The position numbers and the translations under genes are program-made. 64,000 bases of DNA, from the NCBI GenBank assembly GCA_945859605.1, contig OX243824.1, positions 5,758,313 through 5,822,312 on the forward strand, read 5' to 3'. The notes below the pieces were generated by a model. The model searched no databases. It was not told the DNA's origin and worked only from the letters and a program-made list of their open reading frames with translations. Below are positions 10,045 through 19,929 of the stretch, in pieces (within the stretch, counting starts at the first letter, position 1; the number at the start of each line of letters is the position of its first letter). This DNA comes from Lumbricus rubellus. Taxonomy: Eukaryota > Annelida > Clitellata > Crassiclitellata > Lumbricidae.

Positions 10045-10257
10045 CACTTGTTATAGCGACCCTTCAAGCTCGCTACTCAGAGGCGCTCCCGATTGCAGAG
10101 CGGACACTGCATCGGAGCTTCACACCGAATTAAGCGCTGAGCAATTGCGAGTGAAGGATTTGCCCAAGGTCCGTAAGCGATGACTTGAGGTGGATTCAAA
10201 CCTGCAACACTGCAGCTGCAAGGCGACGAACATACCCACTATACCACCCCGCCCCGC
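10045..10257 (-). repeat. SINE family 1 copy, minus strand, near full length
   Basis: On the minus strand it runs from GCGGGGCGGGGTGGTATAGTGG (A-box-like TGGTATAGTGG) through GGTTTGAATCC to the tail GGGAGCGCCTCTGAGTAG and GTCGCTATAACAAGTGC. All three parts are intact. Confidence 0.85.
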
Positions 10258-10329
10258 AATAATAGCACTTTCGATTACTTATGGTCATTTAGCCCTGCAT
10301 TTAAGCCTAAGGTATAAATTGCAGCGTAG

Positions 10330-10440
10330 TAAGAACTACATGTAACTCCGCCTCTGTTTGCACGCTGCCAGTGCCAGTCCCAGGCCTGGATAAAGGAAGA
10401 GGGTGTCGCTAATGGTGTTTGTTACCACACAGTAACGTTA
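10330..10440 (-). repeat. Interspersed repeat R2, inverted
   Basis: Reverse complement of the R2 consensus: CTCCGCCTCTGTTTGCAC, CCAGTGCCAGTCCCAGGCC, GTCGCTAATGGTG and a CAGTAACGTTAAA end. Confidence 0.65.
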
Positions 10441-10604
10441 AAAAGACCACGCCCAGAGTTACTCACGTTTGAGAATTACGACTAATTAACGGTTGGTTAA
10501 ACACGATTTAAAGGGGTTTAAGGAGATTCTAATAATTATGCCCAGAGGCGCCTCAAAGCCATCACACGATCAGTAACTCCTTCTGTCTTTATTGTTAATT
10601 CTTT

Positions 10605-11000
10605 TGACTGTTCATCCTAGACCACTGCAACTCACTTATCTGGGGATTTCCGAAGCAACATCTTTCTCTCCTTCAATTGAACTTAAATGCTTCGGATAGA
10701 CTCACAGCTCGACTCCCTCGCTGCAGTGCGTATATTCATATGCTTGAAGTATTGCACCATGGCTACCTTTCACTTCACGCATTCACTGCAAGATTCGGTA
10801 TACATTCTCTGTGGCCTCCATGACACAGCCGGGAATTCCCCTAAATACCTCTTTAAATTTAATGCAAAAGCCCTCATCTGCATCTTCCATCACGCTCAAT
10901 GGGTTATGCAGATCGTCTTGATCGTTTTGATCCAAGGACTAGGACTACTCTTGCCCAACATCGGGCGTTTGCTGTGATTGGTCCCTCCATTTGAAATGGC
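10605..11000 (+). pseudogene. LINE reverse transcriptase C-terminal fragment (CR1/L2-like)
   Basis: It is homologous to 3,403-3,613 and extends further. It includes the LDHCNSL-type start, the NASDRLTAR segment and, near 10,930, RTRTTLAQHRAFAVIGPSI followed by a stop in place of the usual Trp of the WN.LP motif. It has several frameshifts and is not functional. The right-hand duplicate carries a 4-bp insertion within it at about 48,296. Confidence 0.75.
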
Positions 11001-11014
11001 CTTCATCCAGTGGC

Positions 11015-11310
11015 GGCATGATACAAATGAATTTCATCTACATGGCGCCTCCTGAAAAATGACTTTGTTACAATTGCATTGTCTTGTACTGCGTAGCATA
11101 GCTTGAGGGACTCTTCATCTCCTTCCGTTTTCCTGCTCCTGTTATTCTTTTTCTCCTCCATCTTCTTCTTCTCATGCACGTAATGATGAACAGCAAGAGA
11201 CCCCTTGGTCATGTCTGGTCTATTGAGGATCTTTGAACCAACCCATGATATGTCTTTCATAGTAGCATTGGACACCCTTTAGATATGCGCTTAATGCATT
11301 TTAAAAAGCA
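11015..11310. repeat. Interspersed repeat R1
   Basis: R1 copy. With its right flank (to 11,574) it is nearly the same as 35,755-36,304, which marks the larger paralogous segment. Confidence 0.6.
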
Positions 11311-11565
11311 ATCTAACTTCAGAAATTAAATATACATTGCTTGTGACTGAATGTGGGTTGTGCACCTGACTGTATGTAATACTAGGTATATTAGTGTAAT
11401 AATTGCTATAGCCTTCATCATATACCAATTATCTTCAATTGCCTCAACAATTATTCGTTTAAAATAAACTATAGAATTTAAAAACAGATTTTATATTGTC
11501 TCGTTTCTTAGGCAAATGAATCCGCAAAACTGAACCTGCGGTTGGCGCACGGCCCCGGAGCCATG

Positions 11566-11574
11566 CTTAAAATC
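11566..11574. repeat. Left target-site duplication of MULE-1
   Basis: CTTAAAATC, repeated at 12,690-12,698. The paralogous locus at 36,296-36,304 has it once. Confidence 0.9.
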
Positions 11575-11784
11575 GGTAGCACGACATTTAATCCCGCGAC
11601 ACTTAATACCGCGACAGTTAATGCCGGACACTTAGTCCCGGCGACTTTTAATCCCGCGTCATTTAATCCCGCGACAGTTAATCCCTGCGACATATAATCC
11701 CTGCGACAGTTAATCCCGCGACATTTTATACCGCGACACTTAATACCTGTACACACGTGAGTACGAATATTTGTACGACTACTG

Positions 11785-11920
11785 TTGTCCACATAGCCAA
11801 CTGTAAGTAGGGGTTTGACTATTGTTGTCCACATAGCCAACTGTAAGTAGGGGTTTGACTATTGTTGTCCACATAGCCAACTGTAAGTAGGGGTTTGACT
11901 ATTGTTGTCCACATAGCCAA
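11785..11920. repeat. 40-bp tandem repeat, about 3.4 copies
   Basis: The unit starts TTGTCCACATAGCCAACTGT and is perfect in copies starting at 11,785, 11,825 and 11,865; the fourth begins at 11,905 and diverges after AGCCAA. It lies inside MULE-1. Confidence 0.95.
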
Positions 11921-11984
11921 TTGGGTATGCCTACCTCTCTGCTCAGGTTTTCTGTTGTAGACCTACACCCACCATGGAAATGGT

Positions 11985-12335
11985 TTGACTGCATTAGCGC
12001 GAAAGGCGCTAGCTAACATGAAGTCGGCCATGGATGGCATCGGAGCCACTCCTTCTGCGTCTCAGGGCTCAGTTTCAGGAAATCTAGCCGATGACGTACT
12101 CATGGCGCTACCGCAGCGGTCATCAGTCAACCGAGCTCTGCAGCGCTATCGACGTAAACGGCTGGCGAAAAACAACGGAGGATTCGTATTTCCCGCTCTG
12201 CCGGTTGATCAGAATTTCGACATACCGGAGTCTTTTAAAGAATTTGTTTTATTTGATTCTGGATTTGAGGAGAACAGACTTATAATACTGGGCTCCGACG
12301 TGCTCTTGGATGGCTTAGTTTTTATCAACATGTAG
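11985..12335 (+). pseudogene. MULE transposase N-terminal fragment
   Basis: An open frame of 116 codons starts at a TTG; the first in-frame ATG is at 12,018 (105 residues). Residues ARKALANMKSA, then LPQRSSVNRALQRYRRKR, then IPESFKEFVLFDSGFEENRL and IILGSD follow the order I know from animal MULE transposases that carry a FLYWCH finger: the linker just before the DDE domain (consensus-like LRRTI.R.R, then a FLLYD box and RILIF.T). The frame stops where the DDE domain should begin, so no catalytic residue is present. It could be a captured exon, since homology starts upstream of the ATG. Confidence 0.6.
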
Positions 12336-12689
12336 GCTACAGTTTTGATAATTTTTATTAGTGAATATTGCTGTGACTATTGTTTTTATCGAATTGTACA
12401 CTTTTATAATATATTACTGCAAAGGCTGAACTCTTTTTTAAACACAAAGTGAATATTGCTGTGAATATGCCTATTTAGAGAATTTAACTTCTTTTGTAAA
12501 CGTTGTTTTACTTTCCCGGTATTAAGTGTCGCGGGATTAAATGTCGCCGGGATTAAGTGTCGCGGGATTAAATCGGTGCGGGATTAAGTGTCGCGGGATT
12601 AAATGGTCGCGGGATTAAGTGTCGCGGGATTAAATGTCCGGTACTAACTGTCGCGGTATTAAGTGTCGCGGGATTAAGTGTCATGGAAC

Positions 12690-12698
12690 CTTAAAATC
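12690..12698. repeat. Right target-site duplication of MULE-1
   Basis: CTTAAAATC, identical to the left copy at 11,566-11,574. Confidence 0.9.
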
Positions 12699-12714
12699 TT
12701 AATGTGGCACTCTT

Positions 12715-12882
12715 ATTATCCTGTTATCCTTCGTCAAATACCTATTAGCCTTTCTACTTCTACTTCATTTCTTTCTCTTCTCAAAACTGTCTTATTCGAC
12801 CGGGGTTGGACTGGGAGCGCTCCTGAGTAGTAACCTTGAAGGAGCGCTATATCAAATTCTCAGTAAATCAATAAATAAATTA
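12715..12882 (+). mobile_element. Short 5'-truncated LINE insertion
   Basis: About 168 bp absent from the paralogue, which runs directly from GGCACTCTT into TTTTGCCCATGC near 36,320. One frame reads TSTSFLSLLKTVLFDRGWTG, resembling the last FK.LLKT.LF residues of an L2/CR1 enzyme. Then comes the tail GGGAGCGCTCCTGAGTAG, CCTTGAAGGAGCGCTATATC and an AATAAAT-rich end. The tail resembles that of SINE family 1. Confidence 0.75.
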
Positions 12883-12970
12883 TTTGCCCATGCATGATGT
12901 AGGCTACTTTAACATACATCAAGATTCAAGACACAAGCAAACGCGCGCACATACTCACACCTACATGCAC

Positions 12971-13860
12971 ACATACTTTTCGCAAGAGTTCGCTGGAGTA
13001 TAAGAAATTCTATCGAACCGGCTGTCCAAGAGTATAAATAACTAAACGTATGAGCCGCGTCAGCTTTATTGCAATGAATAAAGCGCTTTAAAGGTGTCTG
13101 ACACACGCTTGAAATTCTAGTCGCAGTATACAGTGTTTAGCGACATCTAACAGCGTGTTGACCATTGATAATGCATATAATTATATTTTCTTTTTGGATA
13201 CATGATCCTATATCCATATAGTTGTTTTTAACGTTGCTGCTCTGCAAATAATCTCAGTAGAAGAACACAGAAGGTGAGCAGTCTAGCCATGATGATGCTA
13301 CGAGTATGGATGGATGGATCCGATTTGACCAGGGTGTATCACAACAGAGGCCGTTACCCTGGACAGAAATTTGTTCGGCATATTACAGCACTAATTATGA
13401 GCAAGGTACTAGACCATGAAGACTACTCATGCTACGAGTATGAAGTGCTAGGGTATGAAGTGCTAGGGAATTCATATTCTTAGCCTCGACATATAGGTTC
13501 GGGTGTCCAGCCGTCTCCCTCGCCGTCTCATCCCCCCATCGACAGTGTAGGTCGGTGCACACATACTTTTTGCTAGAGTTCGCTGGAGTATAAGAAATTC
13601 TATCGAACCGGATGTCCAAGAGTGTAATTAACTAAACGTATGAGCCGCGTCAGCTTTATTGCAATGAATAAAGCGCTTTAAAGGTATCTAACATACGCTT
13701 GAAATTCTAGTCGCAGTGTTTAGCGACATCTAACAGCGTGTTGACCATTGATAATGCATATGATTATATTTTCTTTTTGGATACATGATCCTATATTCAT
13801 ATTGTTGTTTTAACGTTGCTGCTCTGCAAATAATCTTAGCAGAAGAGCAAAGATGATGAG
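12971..13860. repeat. Local tandem duplication (two about 300-bp units, 590-bp spacing)
   Basis: 12,971-13,270 and 13,561-13,860 are near-identical: ACATACTTTTCGC, GAGTTCGCTGGAGTATAAG, GCGCTTTAAAGGTGTC, ATTGATAATGCATAT. Between them lie an R5 hairpin element and a partial SINE 3. The paralogue at 36,395-36,720 has only one unit. Confidence 0.85.
13329..13362 (+). other. R5 hairpin element
   Basis: A 34-bp hairpin: perfect 7-bp stem CCAGGGT/ACCCTGG around a 20-nt loop. Homologous hairpins at 18,923-18,956 (CGAGGGC/GCCCTCG) and 29,622-29,655 keep pairing although the stem bases differ. The surrounding 80 bp are also conserved (GATTTG..GAGGG before, AAATTTG.TTGGCATAT after). Function unknown. 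Confidence 0.5.
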
Positions 13861-13887
13861 CAGTCTAGCCTTGATGAACGGTGTTTC

Positions 13888-14130
13888 TTTGGGGGGGGGG
13901 GGGGGGGTAATTTCTGACGACCGTTTTTTAGTCGTCGGAAATGGTTGTTACCATTTTTCGCCTAATTTCATGTTTTTTCATTATGTGGTAGTAAATGCAT
14001 TCTAGTATTTTTCACATTTTTCATTTCGGTGAGTGGTTTTATGGTTTTATTTCATGGTTTTTACCATAATGTGCTAGTAAAAGCGTTATATTATTTCTCA
14101 CATTTTCAATTGGGGGGGGGGGGAGGGGGG
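13888..14130. repeat. G-run-flanked repeat with GACGACTAAAAA-type motif
   Basis: Bounded by G runs (13,890-13,906 and 14,113-14,129). Inside, CTGACGACCGTTTTTTAGTC and GTCGGAAATGG form an imperfect inverted motif, and CATTATG.TAGTAAA.GC occurs twice. A similar block is at 36,733-36,968. No coding sequence is seen. Confidence 0.5.
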
Positions 14131-14149
14131 TGATGGAGTTCAAACACCC

Positions 14150-14475
14150 AAAACACTCCCTAGCTACGGCCTTGCCGAAACAGATTCACCCTCCCCCCGT
14201 GTGGACTTTTTCCAGAATAAATTCTACCCCGGAGAGTTTATTGTCAAATAAAGTATACAGGGGAGAGAATAATTATTTCCTCCGTCTACGAAATAAAGTC
14301 TCCCAACGCGTTCAGCGTGAAGTTAAACCGTTAGTCTACGGTGCTAAATTATTTAACAAGAAAATATATTTTATACTTTTACATCAGAAAATTTCTTCCA
14401 ATACGGAGTTTCAGTCACAGGGAACTCCTTTTCGGGTGAGCCTTTGTATATGGCGGGGCAACTTCATATCGTGAC
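14150..14475. repeat. Interspersed repeat R3
   Basis: A block of about 325 bp shared with 21,700-22,010 and 36,980-37,310: CCTCC..GTGTGGACTTTTT, GGGGAGAGAATA, ACGAAATAAAGTCTCCC, TTAAACCGTTAGTC, AAATTATTTAACAAGAA, GGAGTTTCA. The 114-codon frame is not conserved between copies, so I treat it as non-coding. Confidence 0.6.
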
Positions 14476-14591
14476 ACCGGCGTATAAGTAATAAATTGCG
14501 TAATTTGCAAACTGCAATTATTTATTGCACACTAAACCAACAATTTTAAGGTGTCTAACGAGAGCGTGCGCTATATTGCGTTTTATTTTCA

Positions 14592-14670
14592 GTTTGAGAT
14601 CATTAGCATCGCCCTACTCCATTGTCCATATTTGGGACTAGCACTGTGAAAGTGCAAACGGTGGTGGAGC
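14592..14670 (+). repeat. Interspersed repeat R2
   Basis: Shortened R2 copy: GAGATCATTAGCATCGCCC, CATATTTGGGACTAGCACTG and GTGCAAACGGTGGTGGAG. Confidence 0.55.
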
Positions 14671-14682
14671 AATTTCTATATA

Positions 14683-14880
14683 GCGCTCCGTCAAGATCAA
14701 GATCACTACTAAGAGGCGTCCCGACTACAGCGCGGACACTGAACCGGAGTTTCACGCCGAAACGTAGGAGCAACTGCAAGTGAAGGACTTGCTCAAGGTC
14801 CCTACGAGGCGGCTTGAGGTGGATTCGAATCTGCAACCCTCGGCTGCAAGGCAACGAACACACCAACTACACCACCGCGA
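14683..14880 (-). repeat. SINE family 1 copy, minus strand
   Basis: Tail GCGCTCCGTCAAG..GAGGCGTCCCG, body, and B-box complement gattcgaatc near 14,822, then the head complement CACCAACTACACCACCGCG. Confidence 0.8.
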
Positions 14881-15107
14881 ATGGTATGAGATGTAGGCCC
14901 TACTACGAATTGTGAGGCGTCTGTCTGCTACACTGGAGCCTCTGACGAATATGGTTTTAATATGAGTACATTGATGGTACACTGTCGGTTAGGAGTTCAT
15001 GCAAAGACGGTCAGATAATTATAGGCCACCAGCTGTCGTAGCCTCGTAGGCCAAGAATAAGAAAGATTAAGTTGCCTGTTAGCTTTAACAATGGTTGTGT
15101 CGGCCAT

Positions 15108-15215
15108 TTAGCACGTTGGCCTATTGGTTAGAGCGTCCCATTGTAACACGAGTTCGATCTTTCTCATCGGTGCGACGGTTACCGCGTCCGTTCCCTTGAT
15201 CAAGTCCTTCACTCT
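15108..15215 (+). repeat. SINE family 2 copy
   Basis: Head TAGCACGTTGGCCTATTGG then TTAGAGCGTCCC, B-box-like GAGTTCGATCT, then CGCGTCCGTTCCCTTGATC. Confidence 0.65.
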
Positions 15216-15479
15216 CAGTACTAGTCTAGTCAAAGCAACTGGTGTTCTGACGTATATATGCGAACTTCTCAGATCTGGAATGATTCTAAAACATAATATG
15301 AAACGGTATCGCAATCGTATCTGCTGTTACAGTTGAATAATAAATTTACAAGAGGACTGCCGGAGCAACAAATAAATGCAATTCACAGCAATTCTTATAG
15401 TTTCATGATATTCTGATGAAAAGGTGTTTAACTGAGTTAAAAATATTTCCTTCCAGTGTATGTATTCATGAAATTATTA

Positions 15480-15810
15480 GGACTTCGTCATACAAATTAT
15501 CTTCATTTTAATGGCGCATCTTGAAGAATAATTATTGTACTTTATTAATATTGCATTGTATTGTACTGCATGGCATTGTTTGAGGGACATTTCATCTCTT
15601 TCTGCTTTTCCTACTCTTGTTATTCTTCTTCTTCTAAATCTCCTTCTCCCCATGCATTCATGTACATACATGTAAGAGATGAGCGGCATACGGCTTCTCT
15701 TGGTCATGTGCGGTCCCTGGGGTCAATTGGTGACCTTTGAACTATGTCCTTCATAGCAGCATTGGACACCCTTTAGATTTGCGTTTAATGCATTTTAAAT
15801 GGCGATCTTC
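15480..15810. repeat. Interspersed repeat R1
   Basis: Almost identical to 757-1,080, including the 76-codon minus-strand frame with two residue changes. That conservation follows from recent duplication and is not evidence of a gene. Confidence 0.6.
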
Positions 15811-16017
15811 AGCAAATTATATCAAATATTGCTGGTGACTGAATATAAATTATGCACATGACTGTTACTGCAGGCAGTGTTTAAAGTGTAAGAGAATAAG
15901 TGCCTGAACGTTCTTTAACTTTCCAGTGTGTGCTGGAGAAATAAGTGGCAGGACGGCGTTCAGATTTGAAAAGACGTGCGTGGACACCATGTGAGAGTGC
16001 AAACGGAGCAATTGCTA

Positions 16018-16212
16018 TATAACGCTCCTTCAATATCAAAATCACTACTCAGACTACAGCGCGGACACTGAAACGGAGCTTTAGGCCAAAACGCATGAGC
16101 AATTTGCAAGTGAAGGACTTGCTCAAGGTCCGTACGCGGCGGTTTGAGGTGGATTCGAACCTGCAATCCTCTGTCTCCTATGCACCGAGCATTGTTCAGT
16201 GTTTGCAGAAGC
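16018..16212 (-). repeat. SINE family 1 copy, minus strand
   Basis: Same structure as 1,310-1,505, with a short deletion in the GAGGCGCTCCC part of the tail. Confidence 0.7.
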
Positions 16213-16871
16213 ATCCGTGTAACCCCTAAAGTACCGAGGTTGGGCTAAGCATATAGCATGTTGCAAACAGTTTCATATTGCGCTAGCAGCAAATATGCTG
16301 TATAGTCACAAAGACGGAATTGTTTATCTATATTCAGGGTAGGGATTGTATATGCAGCAGCGACTAAATTATCAATTTTTGAGCCATCTGTATATAGGTG
16401 CGTATAATTATTATGATAATTATATGTTTATATGTTCTAATGATAAAAGTTGTAAAATTTCAGGATTGTCGTGTATTTTTATTTACTTCTTTACGAAATG
16501 TGCATGCAACTTAGTCGCGTCATTTATATTTCAATTGATAAACCGATTTAAAGGTGTCGAACACATGCTTAATATTTCTTCTTCTTCTTGCCAAATCTAA
16601 TGGCGAATTGACCATCGATAATGCATATTCTCGTTCAGGATACAATCATTATTCTAAATTCCGAATGTTTTAATAGTTGCTGTTCTGCAAAGAATCTCAG
16701 TGGAAGAACAAAGAAGGCGAATAGTCAAGCCCTGATGATGCAAAAGTATGAAGTGCTAGCGACTTCATATTCCTAGCCTCGGCATATTATAAAGTGGGTG
16801 GTCAGTCGTCTCCCTCGCCGTCTCATCTCCCCACCGACATTATAGGTCGGTGTGCTCTTCATAATAACCGA

Positions 16872-16874
16872 GTA

Positions 16875-16922
<48 letters not shown>
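16872..16922. repeat. (AT)n microsatellite
   Basis: AT run with one GT interruption; 2 bp longer in the right copy. Confidence 0.95.
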
Positions 16923-16926
<4 letters not shown>

Positions 16927-17184
16927 TATCAATTTTTTACGGACATCTTGTGGGGCGCGGTGGTGTAGTGGTGGACATCTAGCTCTACATTCAATGTATA
17001 AATTGTGGCGTATTTGGACCAGTTACTCACGTTTGAGAATTACGACTAATTATCGGTTGATGAGAAAACGTTTTTAAGGTGTATTTGGAGATCCCAATAA
17101 TTATGCTCAGAAGCGGCTTGGAGCCATAACACGATCAGTCTCTTCTTCTGTCTTTATAGTTATAGCTCAGTCGCTTGACTGCTC

Positions 17185-17790
17185 CTCCGAGACCACTGCA
17201 ACTCACTTCTCCTTGGATTCCTGAAGTAACGTCTACCTCCCCTTCAATCGGTCCTAAATGCTTCGGATGCATTAGATCGACTCCCTTATTTGTTTTGCGT
17301 ATATTTACATGTATATGCTTGAAGTAAAATAATGTAGGCCCTACTGTACAGTAACTGGCTACCTATCATTTCACGCATTCATTGCAAGATCCTCTGTCTG
17401 GTCTCCAAGACAGCGTTGGGAAATGCCGCTAAACACATACGTATACCTTTCTAATTATTATGCAAAGCTCTCATCTGCATCTTCATCTCGCTCAATGCGT
17501 TCTGCTGATCATATTGATATTTTTTGTTCCCAGGACTAGGACTGCTCTTGCCCAACATCGAGCGTTTGCTGTGGTTGGTTGCTCCATTTGGAATGCCCTC
17601 CATCACTGCGGGCTAACCAATGACTCGTTTTTCCTTATCAGTCTTTCGTTCCACATAATTATACACATTTATTTCCCCTCCCCCCCCCCATGAGTTTTTC
17701 GTGCTGAGGGCGCCTCTGAATAGTCTTTCTTCGAGTGGCGCTGTATAAATGTATAGATATACAGTACAATACAGTACAATACAATACAAT
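17185..17790 (+). pseudogene. LINE 3' region: decayed RT C-terminus and tail
   Basis: It is homologous to the fragments at 3,403 and 10,605. Recognisable pieces include WLPIISRIHCKILCLVSKT-like coding, then RTRTALAQHRAFAVVGCSIW with NALHH at about 17,530-17,610. The 3' part is kept: GGGCGCCTCTGAATAG, CTTCGAGTGGCGCTGTATAA and a (TACAA)n end at 17,760-17,790. Multiple stops and frameshifts make it non-functional. The tail resembles that of the SINEs here. Confidence 0.78.
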
Positions 17791-17804
17791 GTCTAAGTAC
17801 TTTT

Positions 17805-17995
17805 CATGGCGCCTCTTCAAGGCTGCTACTCAGAGGCGCTTCCGACTACATGTACAGCGCGAGTACTGATTCGGTGTTTCACGCCGAAGCGCATGGACAA
17901 TTGCGAGTAATCCATACGGTGTGGCTTGAGGTGGATTCGAACCCGAAACTTTCCGACTCCAAGGCACCGAACATACCTCTGCACCACCACGCCTC
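17805..17995 (-). repeat. SINE family 1 copy, minus strand
   Basis: GCGCCTCTTCAAGGCTGC..CAGAGGCGCTTCCG tail, gattcgaacc B-box complement near 17,935, and CACCACCACGCCTC head complement. Confidence 0.75.
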
Positions 17996-18639
17996 ACAAA
18001 TAATTTTAAGAAAATTTTATATCGAGTATTTCACGTTAGGACTGTGAAAATCGTCTTGATTGTGCAGATTCATAGAGCAAGGCCAAATACTGTGGGGTAA
18101 GGAATCGAGACAGTAGCAAAAGGATCTCACCCAGTAAATTCAATGCTGCTTCAAGCCACAATCACGTTCGTTGTAAACAGAGTAGGCTATGCTACACTGA
18201 CATTGCAATTTTTATGTTTCCTCCTTACGCAACTTGGTGAGATTTGCCCTTTATCATTCCGTTCAATGCTCGGCAATGGCGTGCTAAATTGCTAATACAA
18301 CCGGGCGTAACAGGCTAACAGCAAACTTTCGGTGGTCAGATAGGGCGGTGGATAAATTGCGATATATAGGAGCGACGGTTGAACTTCCACCCAGTCGATG
18401 TCCGAGGGAATGGCTTGGGGGTGGGTGGGAGATATACAGATGACATGCGCATTTGGAGACGTTTGTCTGTTACACTGGAGCTTCTGACGAATAGGATTCT
18501 AGAATGAGTAAATTGACTGTACACTGTTAGTGAGAAGTTCGTGCAACAACGGTCAGAGATTGGCCAACAGCAGCTGCTGTCGTAGACCGAGGCTAAGAAA
18601 TATGAAGACGCCTGTTGCTCAACAATGGCTGCGTCGCCT

Positions 18640-18750
18640 ATTCAGCACGGTGACCTATTGGTTAGAGCGTTCTCATTGTTGCACAGATAGTACGGTTTCG
18701 ATCCTTCGCCTCTGTGTGACGGTTTCTGCGTCCGATCCCTTGAGCAAGTC
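18640..18750 (+). repeat. SINE family 2 copy
   Basis: CAGCACGGTGACCTATTGG, then TTAGAGCGTTCTC, a B-box-like GGTTTCGATCC, then GCGTCCGATCCCTTGAGC. Confidence 0.65.
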
Positions 18751-18922
18751 TTACATTGTCAAAGCCACTGATGTTCTCATTGTTCTGCCGTCGTTTATGC
18801 GAACTTCTGAGCTTTGATGGAAAATCATAATTTGTGAGCGGCATCGCTATCGTATCTCCTGTACGTTGAATAAGAAATTTGACCGAGACCGGAACAACAA
18901 ATAAAAGAAGATTCCGATTTGG

Positions 18923-18956
18923 CGAGGGCCTATGACAACAGAGGTCGTTGCCCTCG
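18923..18956 (+). other. R5 hairpin element
   Basis: Perfect 7-bp stem CGAGGGC/GCCCTCG, same loop length as at 13,329. Two stem positions are changed on both sides relative to that copy. Confidence 0.5.
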
Positions 18957-19264
18957 ACATAAATTTGATTGGCATATCACAGCACTTACATTGAATGAAA
19001 ATAATACACCGAAACCGGGTCAACAAATAAAAGCAATTGACAACGTACCTTATAATTTTAGATTCCTTCGACTAAAAGGTGTTTAACAGATCACACCCTA
19101 TAGCTTATATTTTTCGTCGCAATGTATACGTCTGTACATGTATGTACTGGTACAAAAATACGCATAATTATTAGGCCTTCATGACACAAATTATTTTCAT
19201 GTACATGGCGTCTCCTGAAGAATAACCATTGTACTTTATTGCAATAATTGCACTGTATTGTACT

Positions 19265-19273
19265 GTGTGGCAT
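19265..19273. repeat. Left target-site duplication of MULE-2
   Basis: GTGTGGCAT, repeated at 21,578-21,586. Uninterrupted R1 copies read TGCGTGGCATAGCTTGAGGG, which gives the empty site. Confidence 0.88.
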
Positions 19274-19929
19274 GGTGCGCCGACAAAACGGCGCAGGACA
19301 AAACGGCGCCGACATAACGGCGCCGACAAAACGGCGCCGACAAAACGGCGCCGATATAACGGCGCTGTACAAAGCACCCCGACAAAACGGCGCCGACATA
19401 ACGGCGCTGTACAAAGACTACGATACCCGTTTAGTAATTGTTTGCTTATATAGGCTTTCAAAGATTGCCGCCCATTGTTACAAGATCAATTCGAACATAG
19501 ACTACATCAATTTGAATGCCAGTAACACGCAATTAGAAAGAACTTCTCACATGGTATGCGCACAACGTCCACAGAACGCAATGCGATCTTTTGATGTTAC
19601 TCGCCTTTGAAAATCTGCAACTCCCGCTTGTTGATTTAAAAAAACTATTACTGTTATAAAAACGTCTGTTAACAATATACCTTGATGCATATGATCAGTT
19701 GATTATCGTCAGTAGTTTCTTATATTTGTAGACTTCTACTTTCTACTACTATAACGTTCGTATTTGAACTATAAGACTTGATGCAAATGATGAGTTGATT
19801 ACTAGTATAACGTTCATATTTTAACTTCAGGACTTGATGAAGATGATCAGTTTTTTCTATTTCCTAGATTCATAGGCGGAGACCTGGTCCGAACTTTGGG
19901 GGGGACGGACGAGCGGCCGAAAAATTGTG

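Larger units (their letters stand above)
11575..12689. mobile_element. MULE-1: MULE-like element with array-type terminal inverted repeats
   Basis: A 1,115-bp element flanked by a 9-bp target duplication, typical of Mutator-like elements. Both ends are arrays of a 14-16-bp unit (TTAATCCCGCGACA and variants); the left array (11,575-11,750) and right array (12,514-12,689) are inverted copies of each other, matching over at least 60 bp with few differences. The interior holds a 40-bp tandem repeat and a transposase fragment. The unoccupied paralogue at 36,296 fixes both boundaries exactly. It is non-autonomous because the catalytic domain is missing. Confidence 0.93.
14680..16975. repeat. Paralogue of positions 1-2,290
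   Basis: The order SINE1, SINE2, R1, SINE1 and AT run repeats that of the left edge. Identity looks about 90% in the first 600 bp and higher afterwards. It ends inside a SINE 1 head (16,949-16,976), where a deletion joins GTAGTGGT to GGACATCTAGC. This is an internal unit of about 14.7 kb within the larger duplication. Confidence 0.85.

Noticed and set aside
14130..14474. 114-codon frame in repeat R3
   Set aside because: The homologous block at 36,921-37,169 has a different frame and length, so the protein is not conserved.
19248..19610. 120-codon frame at the left end of MULE-2
   Set aside because: Half of it reads the terminal array; the rest has no recognisable domain and sits in a non-autonomous element.
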